Shown: in pieces, positions 11,672-23,107 of the stretch | How the letters are laid out: each line of letters opens with the position of its first letter | How positions within the stretch are numbered: position 1 is the stretch's first letter | From: Cryptomeria japonica | Taxonomy: Eukaryota > Streptophyta > Pinopsida > Cupressales > Cupressaceae | Direction of reading: 5' to 3' | NCBI RefSeq assembly: GCF_030272615.1 | Contig: NC_081411.1 | Span: 186,704,949-186,768,948, forward strand | Length of the DNA: 64,000 bases | Position numbers and translations under genes: made by a program | Notes under the pieces: generated by a model | What the model was told of the DNA's origin: nothing | Database searches by the model: none | What the model saw: the letters and a program-made list of their open reading frames with translations, nothing else

Positions 11672-13317
11672 TGGTGCAGGAGCACCTAGCATGAAGATAA
11701 CTTGGAGGACACCATGGAGGCATGAAAAGGAGATGTATGAGTCTAATAGACTCAATTTTTATGTTTTAAATCCAATTATAGCATTTCAATGTAATGATTA
11801 ATTTTCCTGATGGGCCTAATAGGACCATAGGACCAAATATGGGATTTAAGGGCTATAGGATTGGGCATGTTCTTAAGAGTGTTTAGACCTCTTGAATAAA
11901 TAGTTTTAATCCCTTAAGAGTCATTAGTTTGGGGTAGAAGTCCAAATAGGGTGCTTAAAAGGAGTTTTTAATTCAAATGTTTGAATGCCAACGGCTAGTG
12001 CCATCTTGGTGGGAAATGACAAAACCGGCTTGTTAAGCATTTGTAATGACAACTAACTCCAAGTATCAGTTGGGATAGTTGTAGGAGGTTTACTTAAATC
12101 CTAAGAGGCATTTGTATGGGAGAGAAAGAGGTGAGAACACAAGCAAGTGCAGATTTTACAGACTGCAACACAATAGCAATAAAACTCATTAATTTTCCTG
12201 CAAATCTATGGTTTTCTTTGCATTAAGGTAGTTTTCTATTGACTTGGTAATGATATGTGGATAATATCTGTGTCTCTTTTCATGTTTTCAATCTTCTAAG
12301 GGTTTAATAAAATCTAGGAACACACATTACACTATTTCTTCCTAAGTTTGCAATCATTAATTCATTGTTTTCTTGATTTCCATTAACATAATGATCCAAC
12401 CATAGATGTAGGACCCTGATACATATGTTTTGGATCATCTCCTAACATGTATCATACACTCCTAACAGTTTAATGACAGGAAGGTGAGTATGTTGGGTGT
12501 ACACCATGAAGAGTTGACTGAGTAATGCATGATTTTGATGCCACAGTTATAGCAGTAGAAAATTGACCTAGAAGTGGTGTTTGGTGAGTTTTATAGCAGT
12601 TAAGGAGTGGATATTTTTGTGTTTGACATAGTGATTATATGTTGATTACATTGTGAATCATCCCTCATTTGATTCTAGAAGTGGTGTTTGGTGAGTTTTT
12701 GGGCAAGCCCTAAGTTTAAGGGTGTTTTAGTGAGGGTTTTGGGGTTAGGGAATATAGAAGCCTTACCTGGTCACAAAACCTATAAAATACTTGGTTTGGG
12801 ATCATAACAAAAGACTGTACAAAAGGGTGTTTTCTAGGATTGATTTTAGGAAGTACTTCCTTTGCAAGAGAGGCCTAATTAGCCTACTGAGTACAGAGGA
12901 TAGTGAGGTTTTGGGACTATTGGTCCAAATCACCAATACCTAATGTTTGGGTATGTTATTGTTGTCTGAAAAGGGTATTGAGATATGTGATTAATTCATC
13001 TAGTGATTTACAACTTTGGGGAGAAAATCACCTAAAACAGTGTTTGTAGGGTTATTAGGAGCCTAGGCCTAGTTGGAGGCTAAAACTTGACTTGTCTTAA
13101 CAAATGTAGACTTGATGTCTTGAGAACCTGAGATACGTGTTTTTGGGAGTATTTATATTGGTTTCGGGGTAGAGGATCCACTTGGCTTAGTGGAAGAACA
13201 TTTTGGAGTCTATTGGAGGCATTTGATGCACTTGAATCACCTTAGGAGTGTGGGGTTTGAGTCCTAAACATTTTTTTAACGGAAAGTTTGCAACTTTTCA
13301 CCTTTGCCTCTACATCA
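11672..13317 (+). repeat. Element E LTR copy 3 (1646 bp), the true 3' LTR
   Basis: It runs from TGGTGCAGGAGCACC to TCTACATCA, then TSD CCAAG and the resumption of element A. It contains a segment of about 360 bp (12430-12797) that is missing from copy 2. No coding content was found. Confidence 0.87.
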
Positions 13318-13322
13318 CCAAG

Positions 13323-13692
13323 TCATCTATTTCATGACCAGCTTTGATTCCCCTCTATACAAGAAGATCTATGACTAACTCAAAAACAATACCCTCCCAC
13401 CAGACCTATCTCATAATAAAAAATGAAGCTTTATCCAACAAGAAGCCTGGTACACCTTAACCATTGACACACTTTATCATCAAGGTCTTGATGCTACTCT
13501 ACTTGGATTCCTCAATCTTAATGAATATAACTCTGCCTTACATGAGTTTCATGAAGGTATTTGTGGTACACATTCAAGTGGTCCTACTCTTGCCAAGAAA
13601 CTACTAAGGATGGGATATTATTGGCCAGCAATGGAGAAAGAGTCCTACCAGTTTCCTCAGAAATAGCCTAAGTGACAAATTCATGGTAACCT
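13323..13692 (+). pseudogene. Element A, resumed: aRNH-integrase spacer and integrase zinc domain
   Basis: Coding similarity to element C at about 36340-36700 resumes exactly after the right TSD of E. In broken frames one reads SALHEFHEGICGTHSSG and LAKKLLRMGYYWPAMEK, the HHCC zinc-binding N-terminus of Ty3 integrase. It stops near 13692 in the phrase CATGGTAACCTTGATA, where the F LTR begins. The integrase core of A is not seen elsewhere in the window. Confidence 0.82.
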
Positions 13693-14210
13693 TGATAAAC
13701 TTAAGGCATTGAGAGGGAGGGGTGAATCAATGCAAGTAAAAACAATATGAATCTGATCACCAACTTAAACAGCTTAAAACTTAACAAGCATAAGAGGAAT
13801 ATCACCACATAAGCTAATGCCCAATAAAACAAATTTCACATAACATAAGAGATTTATACATGGAAACCCAAAAGGGAAAAACCATGGTGGGATTTAATAC
13901 CCACAAGATTCACTATCTACAAAATAGAAATCTTGACCGATTCAGGTCTTACAAATATGCTATGTTAGGAGAAGACCCTGTTAAGAGTCGCTCGATTAAG
14001 GGATTTAATATGATGAGCCCTGTTCGGAGCTTTGACTAATTAGGATCAACCTCACAAGAGGATTTAAGACTCCGATATATAGCTACCCTATTACGGGATT
14101 TATAGATTAAGGCCTATCAGGACCTACCTAGTTAAGGGATTTTATTGTTGTAATTGTTAGGATAACAACAGTTTAAATGATCTTCATGTAACACTTCTAT
14201 GTCTAATAGT
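13693..14210 (-). repeat. Element F LTR (3' LTR), left part
   Basis: The segment starts about TGATAAACTTAAGGC, has the GAGAGGGAGGGGTGAATCA signature of the antisense end of these copia LTRs, and is cut at 14210 by element H. It continues at 22068. Total LTR length without H is about 1213 bp. The exact left boundary is uncertain by a few bases because A's sequence is also similar up to there. Confidence 0.65.
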
Positions 14211-15432
14211 TGTTGGCCATTTGATGGAATTGAGTATGTGTTGCATTTATGTTTTGTCATTAATGTCAATACTAGTTGTTTGGATGCTTTACCGGCACCC
14301 TTCTGATCCCAGTAGGTTCAGTGGTTTCTGGTTAACTTGGATCCGACATGATCCTGTAGACTCCGATATAATCTAGTGATGGAATTGGCTTGTTCATAAT
14401 TCTTATACTCATATTTTATCAGTTGGTTTTAGTTTGGTGATTGGATGCTATCCTACTTGCTTAGAAGATTGGTTTCTGATTCTGGCAAGGGTTTCACCGG
14501 CAGAGCTTTCAAGAGAGATCTTTGATGCATTGCATAATTGGTGTTGGTGCAGCTTCTGATGGAGTTTCAAGATGTTGTTGGTGATCATGTTTGAGACTTG
14601 GCATTTGGAGATCATTTTTGAAGCGTGTAGACCTATACTTCATCCCGGTTGATCTAGGTTATGGATTGGCATTAATGTAACGTGTGGATAGGACCTATTG
14701 TTGTATTTCTAGGATGTCTTATGTGTGGATATTATTTGTTTGGTCTTAGGATGACATGGTTTGTAATTATGTAATTGGATTATTGTCTGGTGGTCGACCT
14801 GATCTTTTATGGTCGAGGGTTTTTATAAATAAGATGTAAGATCTCATTGTATATCATCATGGTTAATGTAAGAGATCATGGTCAAGGAATGTAATTTGTG
14901 AATAATGTAATATCATTCAAGCAGAGGAGTTGGTCAATCATTAGGAGATTGAATTGGGTTTGTATAAGAGGATTTAGTCCTTCGGTATTGAGCTTAACCA
15001 GAACTATACTCAGGCATAGGAGATGATCTCTTTTGCAGTTCAACACTTCTCCGAATTGTATTCAGGATTTATATGTAGTCAGTGAGGCTCCTTTTGTGAT
15101 GAGCAATGTGCTCTAGGTTGTTGGCCTTCCTACAAGTGTAGGCCCCTTCATTGTAATTCACATACTTACTATGGAAGTATTATTTGACTATGGGTAGGCT
15201 TCCCACCGTGTTTTTTCCCTTTACTAGGTTTTCCACATACAAATCTTGGTGTTGTGTGGATGGCTTTTATTCTATGATTATTGTTTATACTTAATTAGAT
15301 TAATTGCTATTCTGGTATCATTGTTTTGGGTTCCACTATTAAATTTTAAATTGCTAATGCTTCTGGTAATCTGTGACAACTGATTCACCCCTCCCCTCTC
15401 AGTTGTCTTCCAATTATCTAAACTATCTAACA
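14211..15432 (+). repeat. Element H 5' LTR (1222 bp)
   Basis: It begins TGTTGGCCATTTGATGG and ends CTATCTAACA. A TATAAATA box at 14824-14831 in the middle of the LTR is the likely core promoter (the 3' LTR has it at 20643-20650). The pyrimidine-rich GATTCACCCCTCCCC segment near the end recurs in the F, I and solo LTRs and marks them as a related group. Confidence 0.9.
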
Positions 15433-15434
15433 AT

Positions 15435-15446
15435 TGGTATCGGATC
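15435..15446 (+). promoter_or_regulatory. Element H primer binding site
   Basis: TGGTATCGGATC lies two bases downstream of the 5' LTR and resembles the initiator tRNA-Met complement (TGGTATCAGAGC) with a few changes. Confidence 0.75.
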
Positions 15447-15490
15447 TTTGGTCCTCTCTACAGAAAGCTTAACCACTTGAGGAAGATCCT

Positions 15491-16640
15491 ATGGTGACTA
15501 ACAGCTCAAGTTCATCCAGTTCTTCTAGAGCTATCTTTTGAAGGGATATGCTGAGGCTTGAAGGATCAAATTACACAGTATGGAAGATTCAGATGGAGAC
15601 TCATCTAAAATGTCTTGTCAAGGAGATTTAGGAGATCATATAGAATGGTGTCACACTCTTTAATCCAGTATCTAGCAATTCTCCTCTGGGAAACCTAGAC
15701 AAGGAGCTTGAGAATGATTGTAGAGCAAGAGAAGCCCTCCTGTGTGCACTTTCTGATCAGCAAATAATAGGATTAATAAACAAATCATCTAGAAAGGCTA
15801 TATGGGATAAGTTACAGAGTCTTAATGAAGGTGACCCTACAATGAAGATTGCTAAACTTGATGGTTACTGGGTGAGATATAAAAACCTAAAGATGGAAGA
15901 AGATGAAAGGATTACTGCATTCATGGAGACTTCAATGTTGTGGCAGAACTTTGAGTGAAGATGAAATTGTTTCTAAAGTCCTGAGAGCCCTACCACCGGC
16001 TTACAAAATAAAGGCTACTACTACTAATGAGTTGAGAACAATGGCTAATACATCTATCAACAGAGATACTTTGGTTGAGAAACTATCTGCTTTTGAGCTT
16101 CAGGAATTTGTATCTTCTGGAGCTGTGAAGACTGAACCTACTTTTCATGCATCTACATCTACAACCAATAAGAAATACTAAAAAGCTTTATCTGCAAAAG
16201 AACTAGAAGATATGAAGAGAGAAGATGATAAGTTTGAGCAACTTGAAGTCCTATTTGCTAGAAGAGTACCAAAAGGACTGATAGGAAGTAAGTATGAAGA
16301 AAAAGAAGCTTTTAAATGTTTTGCATATAATAAGATTGGTCATTTTGCATCTAGATGTCCTGAAAGGAATTCAAGATTTGAAGAAAGAGTTAAAAGATCA
16401 TTTAAGCCTAACCCTGGATATCAGAACAAGTATAGATTCAAGAAAAAAAGAGACAAATCATGCTACATAGCAGATGAGGAAGGCATTACTGACTCAGATG
16501 ATGAACAAACAGAAGACTCTGCTAATGGATCTAGAAATGGGAAGGAATGGGTATTCTTGTCTATCAAGGAAGATGATCCAACACTGGAAGAGAATGTACC
16601 TAAGGAGAAGGCACTTGCTGCTAAAATTGAGGACAAGGAT
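15491..16640 (+). pseudogene. Element H gag
   Basis: The first ATG after the primer site (15491) opens a Ser-rich N-terminus followed by LRLEGSNYTVWKIQMETHL, the conserved YxxWK start of copia Gag. Stops and one frameshift separate it from frame 15903-16181 (TLSEDEIVSKVLRALPP) and frame 16212 onward. The zinc knuckle reads CFAYNKIGHFASRC, with Tyr at the second Cys position. Gag packages the RNA; without the second Cys this knuckle would not be a standard CCHC. Confidence 0.85.
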
Positions 16641-18160
16641 GAATGGGTAATCGATAGTGGTTTTTCACATCATATGACTAGAGATAAAGAGAATTTTTTG
16701 TCTTTGCAAGAATTTGATGGTGGACTAGTTAGATTTGGAGATGACAAGTCATGTATGATTAAAGGAAAAGGAACTATATCATTGGATGGTAATAACAATA
16801 CTCACAATGTTTATTATTTTGAAGGTTTGAAGCATAATCTTTTGAGTGTAAGACAATTGGTAGATAAGGGATTTCAATTACAGTTCAAGGATGGAAAATA
16901 CAAAATCATTAACAGATCTGGCTTGGAGGTTGCAACTGGTACACAGACAAAAGATAACATATTTCATTTGAACTCTAGTGAGAAGACATGTTTGATTACA
17001 CATATTGATGCAAGTTGGCTATGGCATAAAAGACTGTGTCATGTAAATTTTGATTGTATTGTGAAGATCAGTTCAACTAAGGCTGTTAGAGATATACCTA
17101 AGATTATGAAGCCCTATAATCCGGTATGTAAAGAATATCAAATGGGTAAATAGGTCAGAACCTCGTTTAGGAGTATAAAAGATAAATCAAATTAAGTTCT
17201 TGATCTTATTCATACTGATTTGTGTGGCCCTACTAGAGTTAAAAGTTTTCATGGTGATAGATATTTCATGCTAATCATTGATGATTATTCTAGAATGATG
17301 TGGGTTAATTTTTTGAGAGAAAAATCTGAAGCATTTGAAAAGTTTAAAATGTTTAAGGCTAAAGTGGAAACCAAGACATGATTGAAGATTAAATGTTTGA
17401 GATTAGATCATGGTGGAGAATTCACATCCGGTAAATTTAATAACTTTTGTGACAAGCATGGTATAAGAAGATAATTTTCTGCTCCCCACACAGCTCAGCA
17501 AAATGGAGCTATGGAAAGGAAAAACAGAACTATCTTGGATGCTGCTAGAATAATGATGATGGAAGCAAATCTACCTCATATCTGCTGGAGAGAAGCAGTG
17601 AATACAATGGTTTACACATTCAACATAGTACATATCAAAGGAGAAACTGGTATGACACCTTATGAATTATGGTTTGGCAATACACCTACAGTTAAGTATT
17701 TCAGAATTTTTGGTAGTAAATGTTATATCAGGAGAGATGATACTATTGGAAAATTTGATCCTAGAAGTGATGAAGGCATATTTCTTGGTTATTCTAATGA
17801 AAGAAAAGAATATAGATGTTATAACAAGAGTTTGCAGAGAATTGTGGAGAGTGCTAATGTCAAAGTAGATGAGCTAAACAAAACTCAAATCAGAGTTTAT
17901 GAGAAGGAAACGGCAGTGGAAATGATTATATCTAAACTTATAGTACCTTTATCAGATCAGAGAGTTGAACCAATTACTCCGGCAACATTAGAGAATTATA
18001 TAGTAACTGAAGAACGGGGAAGAGGATCAGAGACTCAAAAGACTCCTAGGTATTTGATATTGAATCATTTTGAAGATCATCATTGGAGATAAGAGCAATG
18101 GACTGATGACAAGAAGAAGACTGACAACTAATGAGGTATGTTTAATTTCACAAGTTGAAC
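16641..18160 (+). pseudogene. Element H protease and integrase
   Basis: EWVIDSGFSHHMTRD (from 16645) is the copia protease active site D-S-G. The GAG-pre-integrase segment WLWHKRLCHVNFDCIV and VCKEYQMGK (Cys to Tyr in the last zinc ligand) follow, with a TAG at 17151. The integrase core continues in the same frame: DLIHTDLCGPTRV, DDYSRMMWV, CLRLDHGGEFTS and GAMERKNRTILDAARIM (D, D and E positions present; three stops), then the copia C-terminal FGSKCYIRRDD and GIFLGYSNERKEYRCYN. The frame ends at 18092. Confidence 0.9.
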
Positions 18161-19671
18161 CGGTATCAGTAATTGAGGCATGTAAAGATGAACATTGGTT
18201 AAAAGCTATGGAAGAATAATTAGATTAGATTGAGAAAAATAACACATGGACTTTGGTTCCTTAGCCTAAAAATAAAAATGTCATTGGAACTAAATGGGTT
18301 TATAGGAATAAATTGAATGAGGATGGTCAAGTTATAAGGAATAAGGCTAGATTGGTTTGGAAAGGATATTCTTAGAAGGAAGGAATTGATTATGGAGAAA
18401 CCTTTGCACTGGTAGCTAGGATTGAAGTTGTAAGATTATTTCTTGCCTATGCTTCTTATAAAAACTACAAGGTTTATCAGATGCATGGGGATATTGATGG
18501 GGAAGTTTATATTGAGAAACCTGATGGTTTTTCACTATCAGATGATACTAATATGGTTTGCAGGTTAAGGAAAGATTTATATGGATTGAAACAAGCACCT
18601 AGAGCTTGGTATGCAAGGTTGGATAAATATCTTTTGAAGCTTGGTTTTACGAAGGGCAGTGTTGACAATAATTTATATTATAAAATCACTGATGATAATA
18701 TACTGATTGTTAAAGCATTTGTTGATGACATTATTTTTGGAGGTGAAGATAAATTATGCATAGAATTTTCTAAGAATATGGAGAAAGAATTTGAGATGTC
18801 TATGATTGGTGAGATGAATTTTTTTTTAGGTTTGTAGATTACTCAGACTGAAAAAGGTATTTTTATCTGTCAAACTAAATATGCTAAGGAATTGTTGAAG
18901 AAATTTGGTATGGGAGATTCTAAACCGGTAAGTACACTTATGGTTACAAGTGAGAAATTGACAAGAAAAGATGTTTGTGCACTGATAAATCCTACAAGAT
19001 ATAAATCTATGATTAGAGGTCTACTTTACTTGACTCGTACTAGGCCTGACATTATGAATGTTGTTTGTATTGTTTCAATATTTTAGAGTGATCCTAGAGT
19101 TAATCATGAGATGGCGGTGAAAAGGATTTTTAAATACTTGCAAGGTACATCAGAATATGGTGTATGGTACCCTAAGAATGATAACTTTACTTTATGTGCA
19201 TATACAAATGTTGATTAGGCTGGAGATGTTGATGACCAGAAAAGTACTTGTGGTGGAGCTTTTTTTCTTGGAAAGAAGTTGGTTTCATGGATCAGCAAGA
19301 AATAGTCATGTACTTATCTATCTACTGTTGAAGCTAAGTATGTTGCTACTGCTACTAACTGTACACAATTTTTATGGATGAAGCAAATGTTGAAAGATAT
19401 AAATGTGGATTGTGATGCACCAGTAGTTATTCACTGTGATAACTCTTCTACTATTGATATATCAAAGAATCCGATATTTCATTCTGAAACAAAGCACATA
19501 TCTATCAATTATAACTTTTTGAAGGAGAAGGTGGAAGCAAATGAAGTTAGACTAGTTTATGTGAACACTAAAGAACAAATTGTAGATATTTTCACTAAAT
19601 CTTTATCCAAGGAATCATTGGAGTACCTGAGAGACAGATTGGGGGTTTGTGCCCCTCCAGATGATACTTGA
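18161..19671 (+). pseudogene. Element H reverse transcriptase and RNase H
   Basis: After a frame change near 18100-18200, reverse transcriptase reads NVIGTKWVYRNKLNEDG, DLYGLKQAPRAWYARLDKYLL, and AFVDDIIFGG with the catalytic VDD near 18720-18730, then FLGL, a TAG, and ITQTEKGIFICQ. RNase H follows with AGDVDDQKSTCGG, CDNSSTIDISKNPIFHSETKHI and the closing IVDIFTKSLSKESLEYLRDRLGV; the normal stop is TGA at 19669. Stops at 18214, 18226, 18370, 18835, 19084, 19216 and 19303 sit where Gln, Trp and similar codons are expected. Not functional. Confidence 0.92.
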
Positions 19672-20028
19672 TTTATGTGGTTTGGCATCACTTTGACATG
19701 CATTATCTGAGATACTATTTATTCTGGCACTTATGTGGGATGCTACTTCTCAGGGGGAGTAGTCAGCTTTGAGATTCAGAGGCTTATGTTTTTGCTTTGA
19801 TATTTTTGTCAAATTTATGGCATTCATGTCAAAGGGGGAGAGATAGTGATGTGAAAAAGACATTCAGAATTTTACAGAGATATTATTCAAAGGGGGAGAG
19901 ATATTGATATTCAGAGCTATATGTGAGAGATTATTGGTTGTCTTCCATAGGGGGAGACTTGTTTGGCATTTCTTGGTACTTAGATGTTTTTTACATCTAG
20001 TGTTTCCATCAATTTCAAAGGAGGAGAT
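19672..20028 (+). promoter_or_regulatory. Element H 3' untranslated region with five polypurine tracts
   Basis: Between the pol stop and the 3' LTR there are CAGGGGGAG (19751), AAAGGGGGAGAG (19831 and 19889), AGGGGGAGA (19949) and the terminal AAAGGAGGAGAT (20017-20028) abutting the LTR. The last one is the proper plus-strand primer. The upstream copies are better purine runs than the one actually adjacent to the LTR. Confidence 0.8.
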
Positions 20029-22067
20029 TGTTGGTCATTTGGTGGAATTTATTATGTGTTGCATTGATGTTTTGTCATTGATGTCAACACTAGCTATTTG
20101 GATGCTTTACGGACACCCTTCTGGTCCCTATAGGTTGAGTGATTTCTGGCTAACTTGGATCCGACATGATCTGGTAGGCTCTGGTATAATCTGGTGATGG
20201 AATTGGCTTGTTCATAATGCTTATAATCATATTTGGTAAGTCGGTTTTGGTCTGGTGTTTGGATGCTATCGTACTTGCTTAGAAGATTGGTTTCTAGTTC
20301 CGGCAAGGGTTTCACCAATAGAGCTTTTGGTAGAGATCTTTGATGCATTGCATAATTGGTTTTGGTGTAGATTCTGATGGAGTTTCAGGATGTTGTTGGT
20401 GATCATGTTCAAGACTTGGCGTTTGGAGATCATTGTTGAAGTGTGTGGACCTATACTTGGTCCCGGTTGATCTAGGTTATGGACCGACATTAATGTAGTG
20501 TATGCATAGGACCTATTATCGTATTTTTGAGATGTCTTATGTGTGGATATTATTTGTTTGTTCTTAGGCCGACATGGTTTGTAATTATGTAATTGGTTTA
20601 TTTATCTAGTGGTTGACCTGATTGTTTATGGTCGAGGGTTTGTATAAATAATATGTAAGATCTCATTGTAGATCATCATGGTTAATGTAAGAGGTCATGG
20701 TCAAGGAATGTAATGTGTGAATTATGTAATATCATTCAAGCAAACGAGTTGTTCCATCGTTAGGAGATCAAATTGGGTTTGTATAAGAGGATTTAGTCCT
20801 CCGGTATTGAGCTTAACCGAAACTTTACTCGGGCATAGGAGATGTTATCTTTTGTAGTTCAACACTTCTCCAGATTGTAGTCTAGATTTATATGTAGTCA
20901 ATGAGGCTCCTTTTGTGACGAGCAGTGTGCTCTAGGTTGTTGGCCTTCCTACAAGTGTAGGCCCCTTCATTGTAATTCACATAATTACTGTAGAAGTATT
21001 ATTTGATTGTGGGTAGGCTTCCCATCATGGTTTTTCCCTTTACCAGGTTTTCCACATACAAATATTGGTGTTGTGTGGATGGCTTTTATTTTGCGATTAT
21101 TGTTTATGCTTAATTGGATTAACTGATATTCAAGTATTATTGGTTTGGGTTCCGATATTATGTTGGCATTCTACACTCATATGAGAATAGTTGATGTTTT
21201 CATTGATGGCAACCAACTGGAAAATCACTGGCAATTAGTTTCTACATGCCCAACATCACAAACTTCATACACCGATAGACACCGGCACCAGCAAGCACTT
21301 ACATCGACATTCAGATTACATCGACAACAAAGCATACTGGCACTCCAGCCGACATGGGATGAACTTCTATTTATTGTAATATAATTATCTTTTGTAAGCC
21401 AACATGGTATGTTGTAAAAGACTCATATATGTATGATATCTTATAGATCATTTTGATAGCAGAGAAGAGAGGTGAGTAGAAGATATGTATGGTAGATAAT
21501 AATTGTTTAGTGGTAGTGAAGTTTTTTGAATAAGGTATCTATCTGAGCTTAAATCGGTACTAAACCTGGCATTAGAGATGCTATTTTGAGCAGTACATTG
21601 TATTGGATTTATAATCCATTTTTTAGTCAGTGTGACTCTTCATTGAGCAGTGGGCTCTAGGTTGTTGGCATCCCTGCATGTGCAGGCCCCTTATTGTAAG
21701 TAGTATTTATTCATTGGCCAGTGAGTAAATATTGTAGGTCACAAATCCCACCGAGGTTTTTCCCACACCGGGTTTCCTCGTTAAATATCTTGTGTTATGG
21801 TGTGTTTCTATGATGTCTCTATTATTTTTGTTTAATGCAATAATTCTTATTTACTGGTACACTATTTTGGGTTGCAAAGTTATCAATAAGTTTAAATATT
21901 ATGTCAACCGGTTAGACACTAATTCACCCCCCCCTCTCAGTGTCTTTGGGACTATCATTGAATCTAACATATTAAAATTTAAATTGCTAATGCTTCCGGT
22001 AAACTATGACAATTGATTCACCCCCCCCCCCCCTCAGTTGTCTTTTGGTTATCTGAACTGTCTAACA
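20029..22067 (+). repeat. Element H 3' LTR, interrupted
   Basis: It starts TGTTGGTCATTTGGTGG and ends TGTCTAACA. Without the solo LTR insertion it is about 1225 bp, equal to the 5' LTR (1222 bp). A TATAAATA box is at 20643-20650. A poly-C run of about 15 bases at 22020-22033 lies in the family's C-rich segment. Confidence 0.9.
21161..21969 (+). mobile_element. Solo LTR (809 bp) inside the H 3' LTR
   Basis: The block begins TGTTGGCATTCTACAC and ends AATCTAACA, flanked by a perfect duplication TATTA (21156-21160 and 21970-21974). Removing it restores colinearity with the H 5' LTR (TTCCACTATTAAATTTTAAATTG). Its end resembles the H LTR end (CACCCCCCCCTCTCAGTGTC...CTAACA), so it belongs to a related copia family. 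Small frames inside (21145-21384, 21792-22016) are chance. Confidence 0.92.
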
Positions 22068-22762
22068 ATAAGATCTGCTTCAGTTCCTCAAAAACTTCAA
22101 CAACACATCAATACATAGCTTCACTAATCACCGCAAAATCAGAATCTCAATATTTGTCGTCGATCTCATACATGCATTCATAAATCATCACACTTTTTAT
22201 AAACATCTCTTAGTCGGCTACAACCTTGGAACAATTTTCTAGGTTCAATGAATCTATAAATTCTTGCAATACATGCTTTACTTATGTTGACTACCGACAT
22301 AAGAAATCAAAAACAAGATAAAACCTGTGGCATTTTACCGATTTAAGTGACTTTATCACTACTGGTTGATTGTTCATCAGAATGCCTGCTCTATACATCA
22401 AATCTCACTTGTCTGGTTGAATCTGCCAATGTGGTCATGAACATAGCTCCAAATACCTATCTCCATAATTTCTCTAAAACTGCATCATCCAACTCTTCAT
22501 CAATCACCTATACCGATTGCATGAATGCAACTCTGTCCTTGTTTATTGGTTGAAGTCCTAATTATTGGTTCTTTGTTAAACTGTCTTCTGTACCGGTTAT
22601 ACCTTACCAGTTGGCTTTCAAGACTTAGATGACTACAAAAACATTGTTGCCATCAATGAAAACACAAGACTTAGTCATCAAACATGAATCTCAATCTCTT
22701 CATCACATTCACCAATCAATCATATCACCAACAATCTTTACCGGTTTAGTCAAATGCCATCA
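22068..22762 (-). repeat. Element F LTR (3' LTR), right part
   Basis: This is the continuation of the LTR cut at 14210. On the minus strand the LTR would begin TGATGGCATTTGACTAAACC immediately after a polypurine tract (AAAGGGGGAGAA; plus strand 22763-22774). No coding content: frames at 22347-22553 and 22629-22859 are chance. The boundary is set by analogy with element I, where the tract directly abuts the LTR. Confidence 0.65.
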
Positions 22763-22774
22763 TTCTCCCCCTTT
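22763..22774 (-). promoter_or_regulatory. Element F polypurine tract
   Basis: Plus strand TTCTCCCCCTTT, read on the minus strand AAAGGGGGAGAA, abuts the F LTR. Element I has the equivalent sequence at 25250-25261. It would prime plus-strand DNA synthesis and fixes the orientation of F as minus. Confidence 0.75.
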
Positions 22775-23107
22775 GGCATTGATGGAAATACTTAGGAAAA
22801 ATTTGTCAACTAAGTGTGCAAAAACAAAAATTGAATTCATGACATATACTCCCCCTTAGCAATTGTGTGCTATTAAAAGACATACTAATATTCCTCCTTT
22901 ACTTTTACATACAAAATTTTGACTTACTCTTCAACTATTACTTCCTCTTTGACAACAATGCCAAACAAAGAAGTAAATATATGAAAGATAAATACATGTT
23001 ACATCAAAATGTGCATCAAAATTCCATTACTATATATGAATATCTTTACATTGCAATCTTGAAAAAACATCACTAAAATGAGATTTCAATTGCTTCACAT
23101 CATTATG
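22775..23107 (-). other. Element F 3' untranslated region
   Basis: A stretch of 333 bases between the ORF2 stop and the polypurine tract. It is AT-rich; a second polypurine-like tract, plus strand ACTCCCCCTTAG, lies near 22849. I see no coding capacity. Confidence 0.55.

Larger units (their letters stand above)
6405..13317 (+). mobile_element. Element E: gag-protease-only Ty3/gypsy element in LTR-int-LTR-int-LTR array
   Basis: The whole unit is flanked by a perfect 5-bp duplication CCAAG (6400-6404 and 13318-13322) within element A. It holds three LTR copies (6405, 8232 and 11672) separated by two internal regions. Neither internal region has reverse transcriptase, RNase H or integrase: after the protease about 170 residues follow and then the polypurine tract and LTR. 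E is therefore non-autonomous and would need enzymes from another gypsy element. The array likely arose by unequal LTR recombination after one insertion, followed by a deletion that fused the first LTR to internal sequence at about 7115. Confidence 0.85.
14211..22067 (+). mobile_element. Element H: Ty1/copia retrotransposon
   Basis: A full-length copia element with a 5' LTR (14211-15432), primer site, gag, protease, integrase, reverse transcriptase, RNase H, a purine-rich 3' untranslated region and a 3' LTR (20029-22067, interrupted by a solo LTR). Domain order (integrase before reverse transcriptase) is diagnostic for copia. Flanks ATAGT (14206-14210) and ATAAG (22068-22072) are at best a decayed target duplication. 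The coding region has many stops and at least two frame changes, so H is dead. It belongs with element I by protein similarity. Confidence 0.9.

Noticed and set aside
14206-22072. ATAGT and ATAAG as a clear target duplication for element H
   Set aside because: Only three of five bases agree by position. H's ends are defined by its LTRs, not by this duplication.
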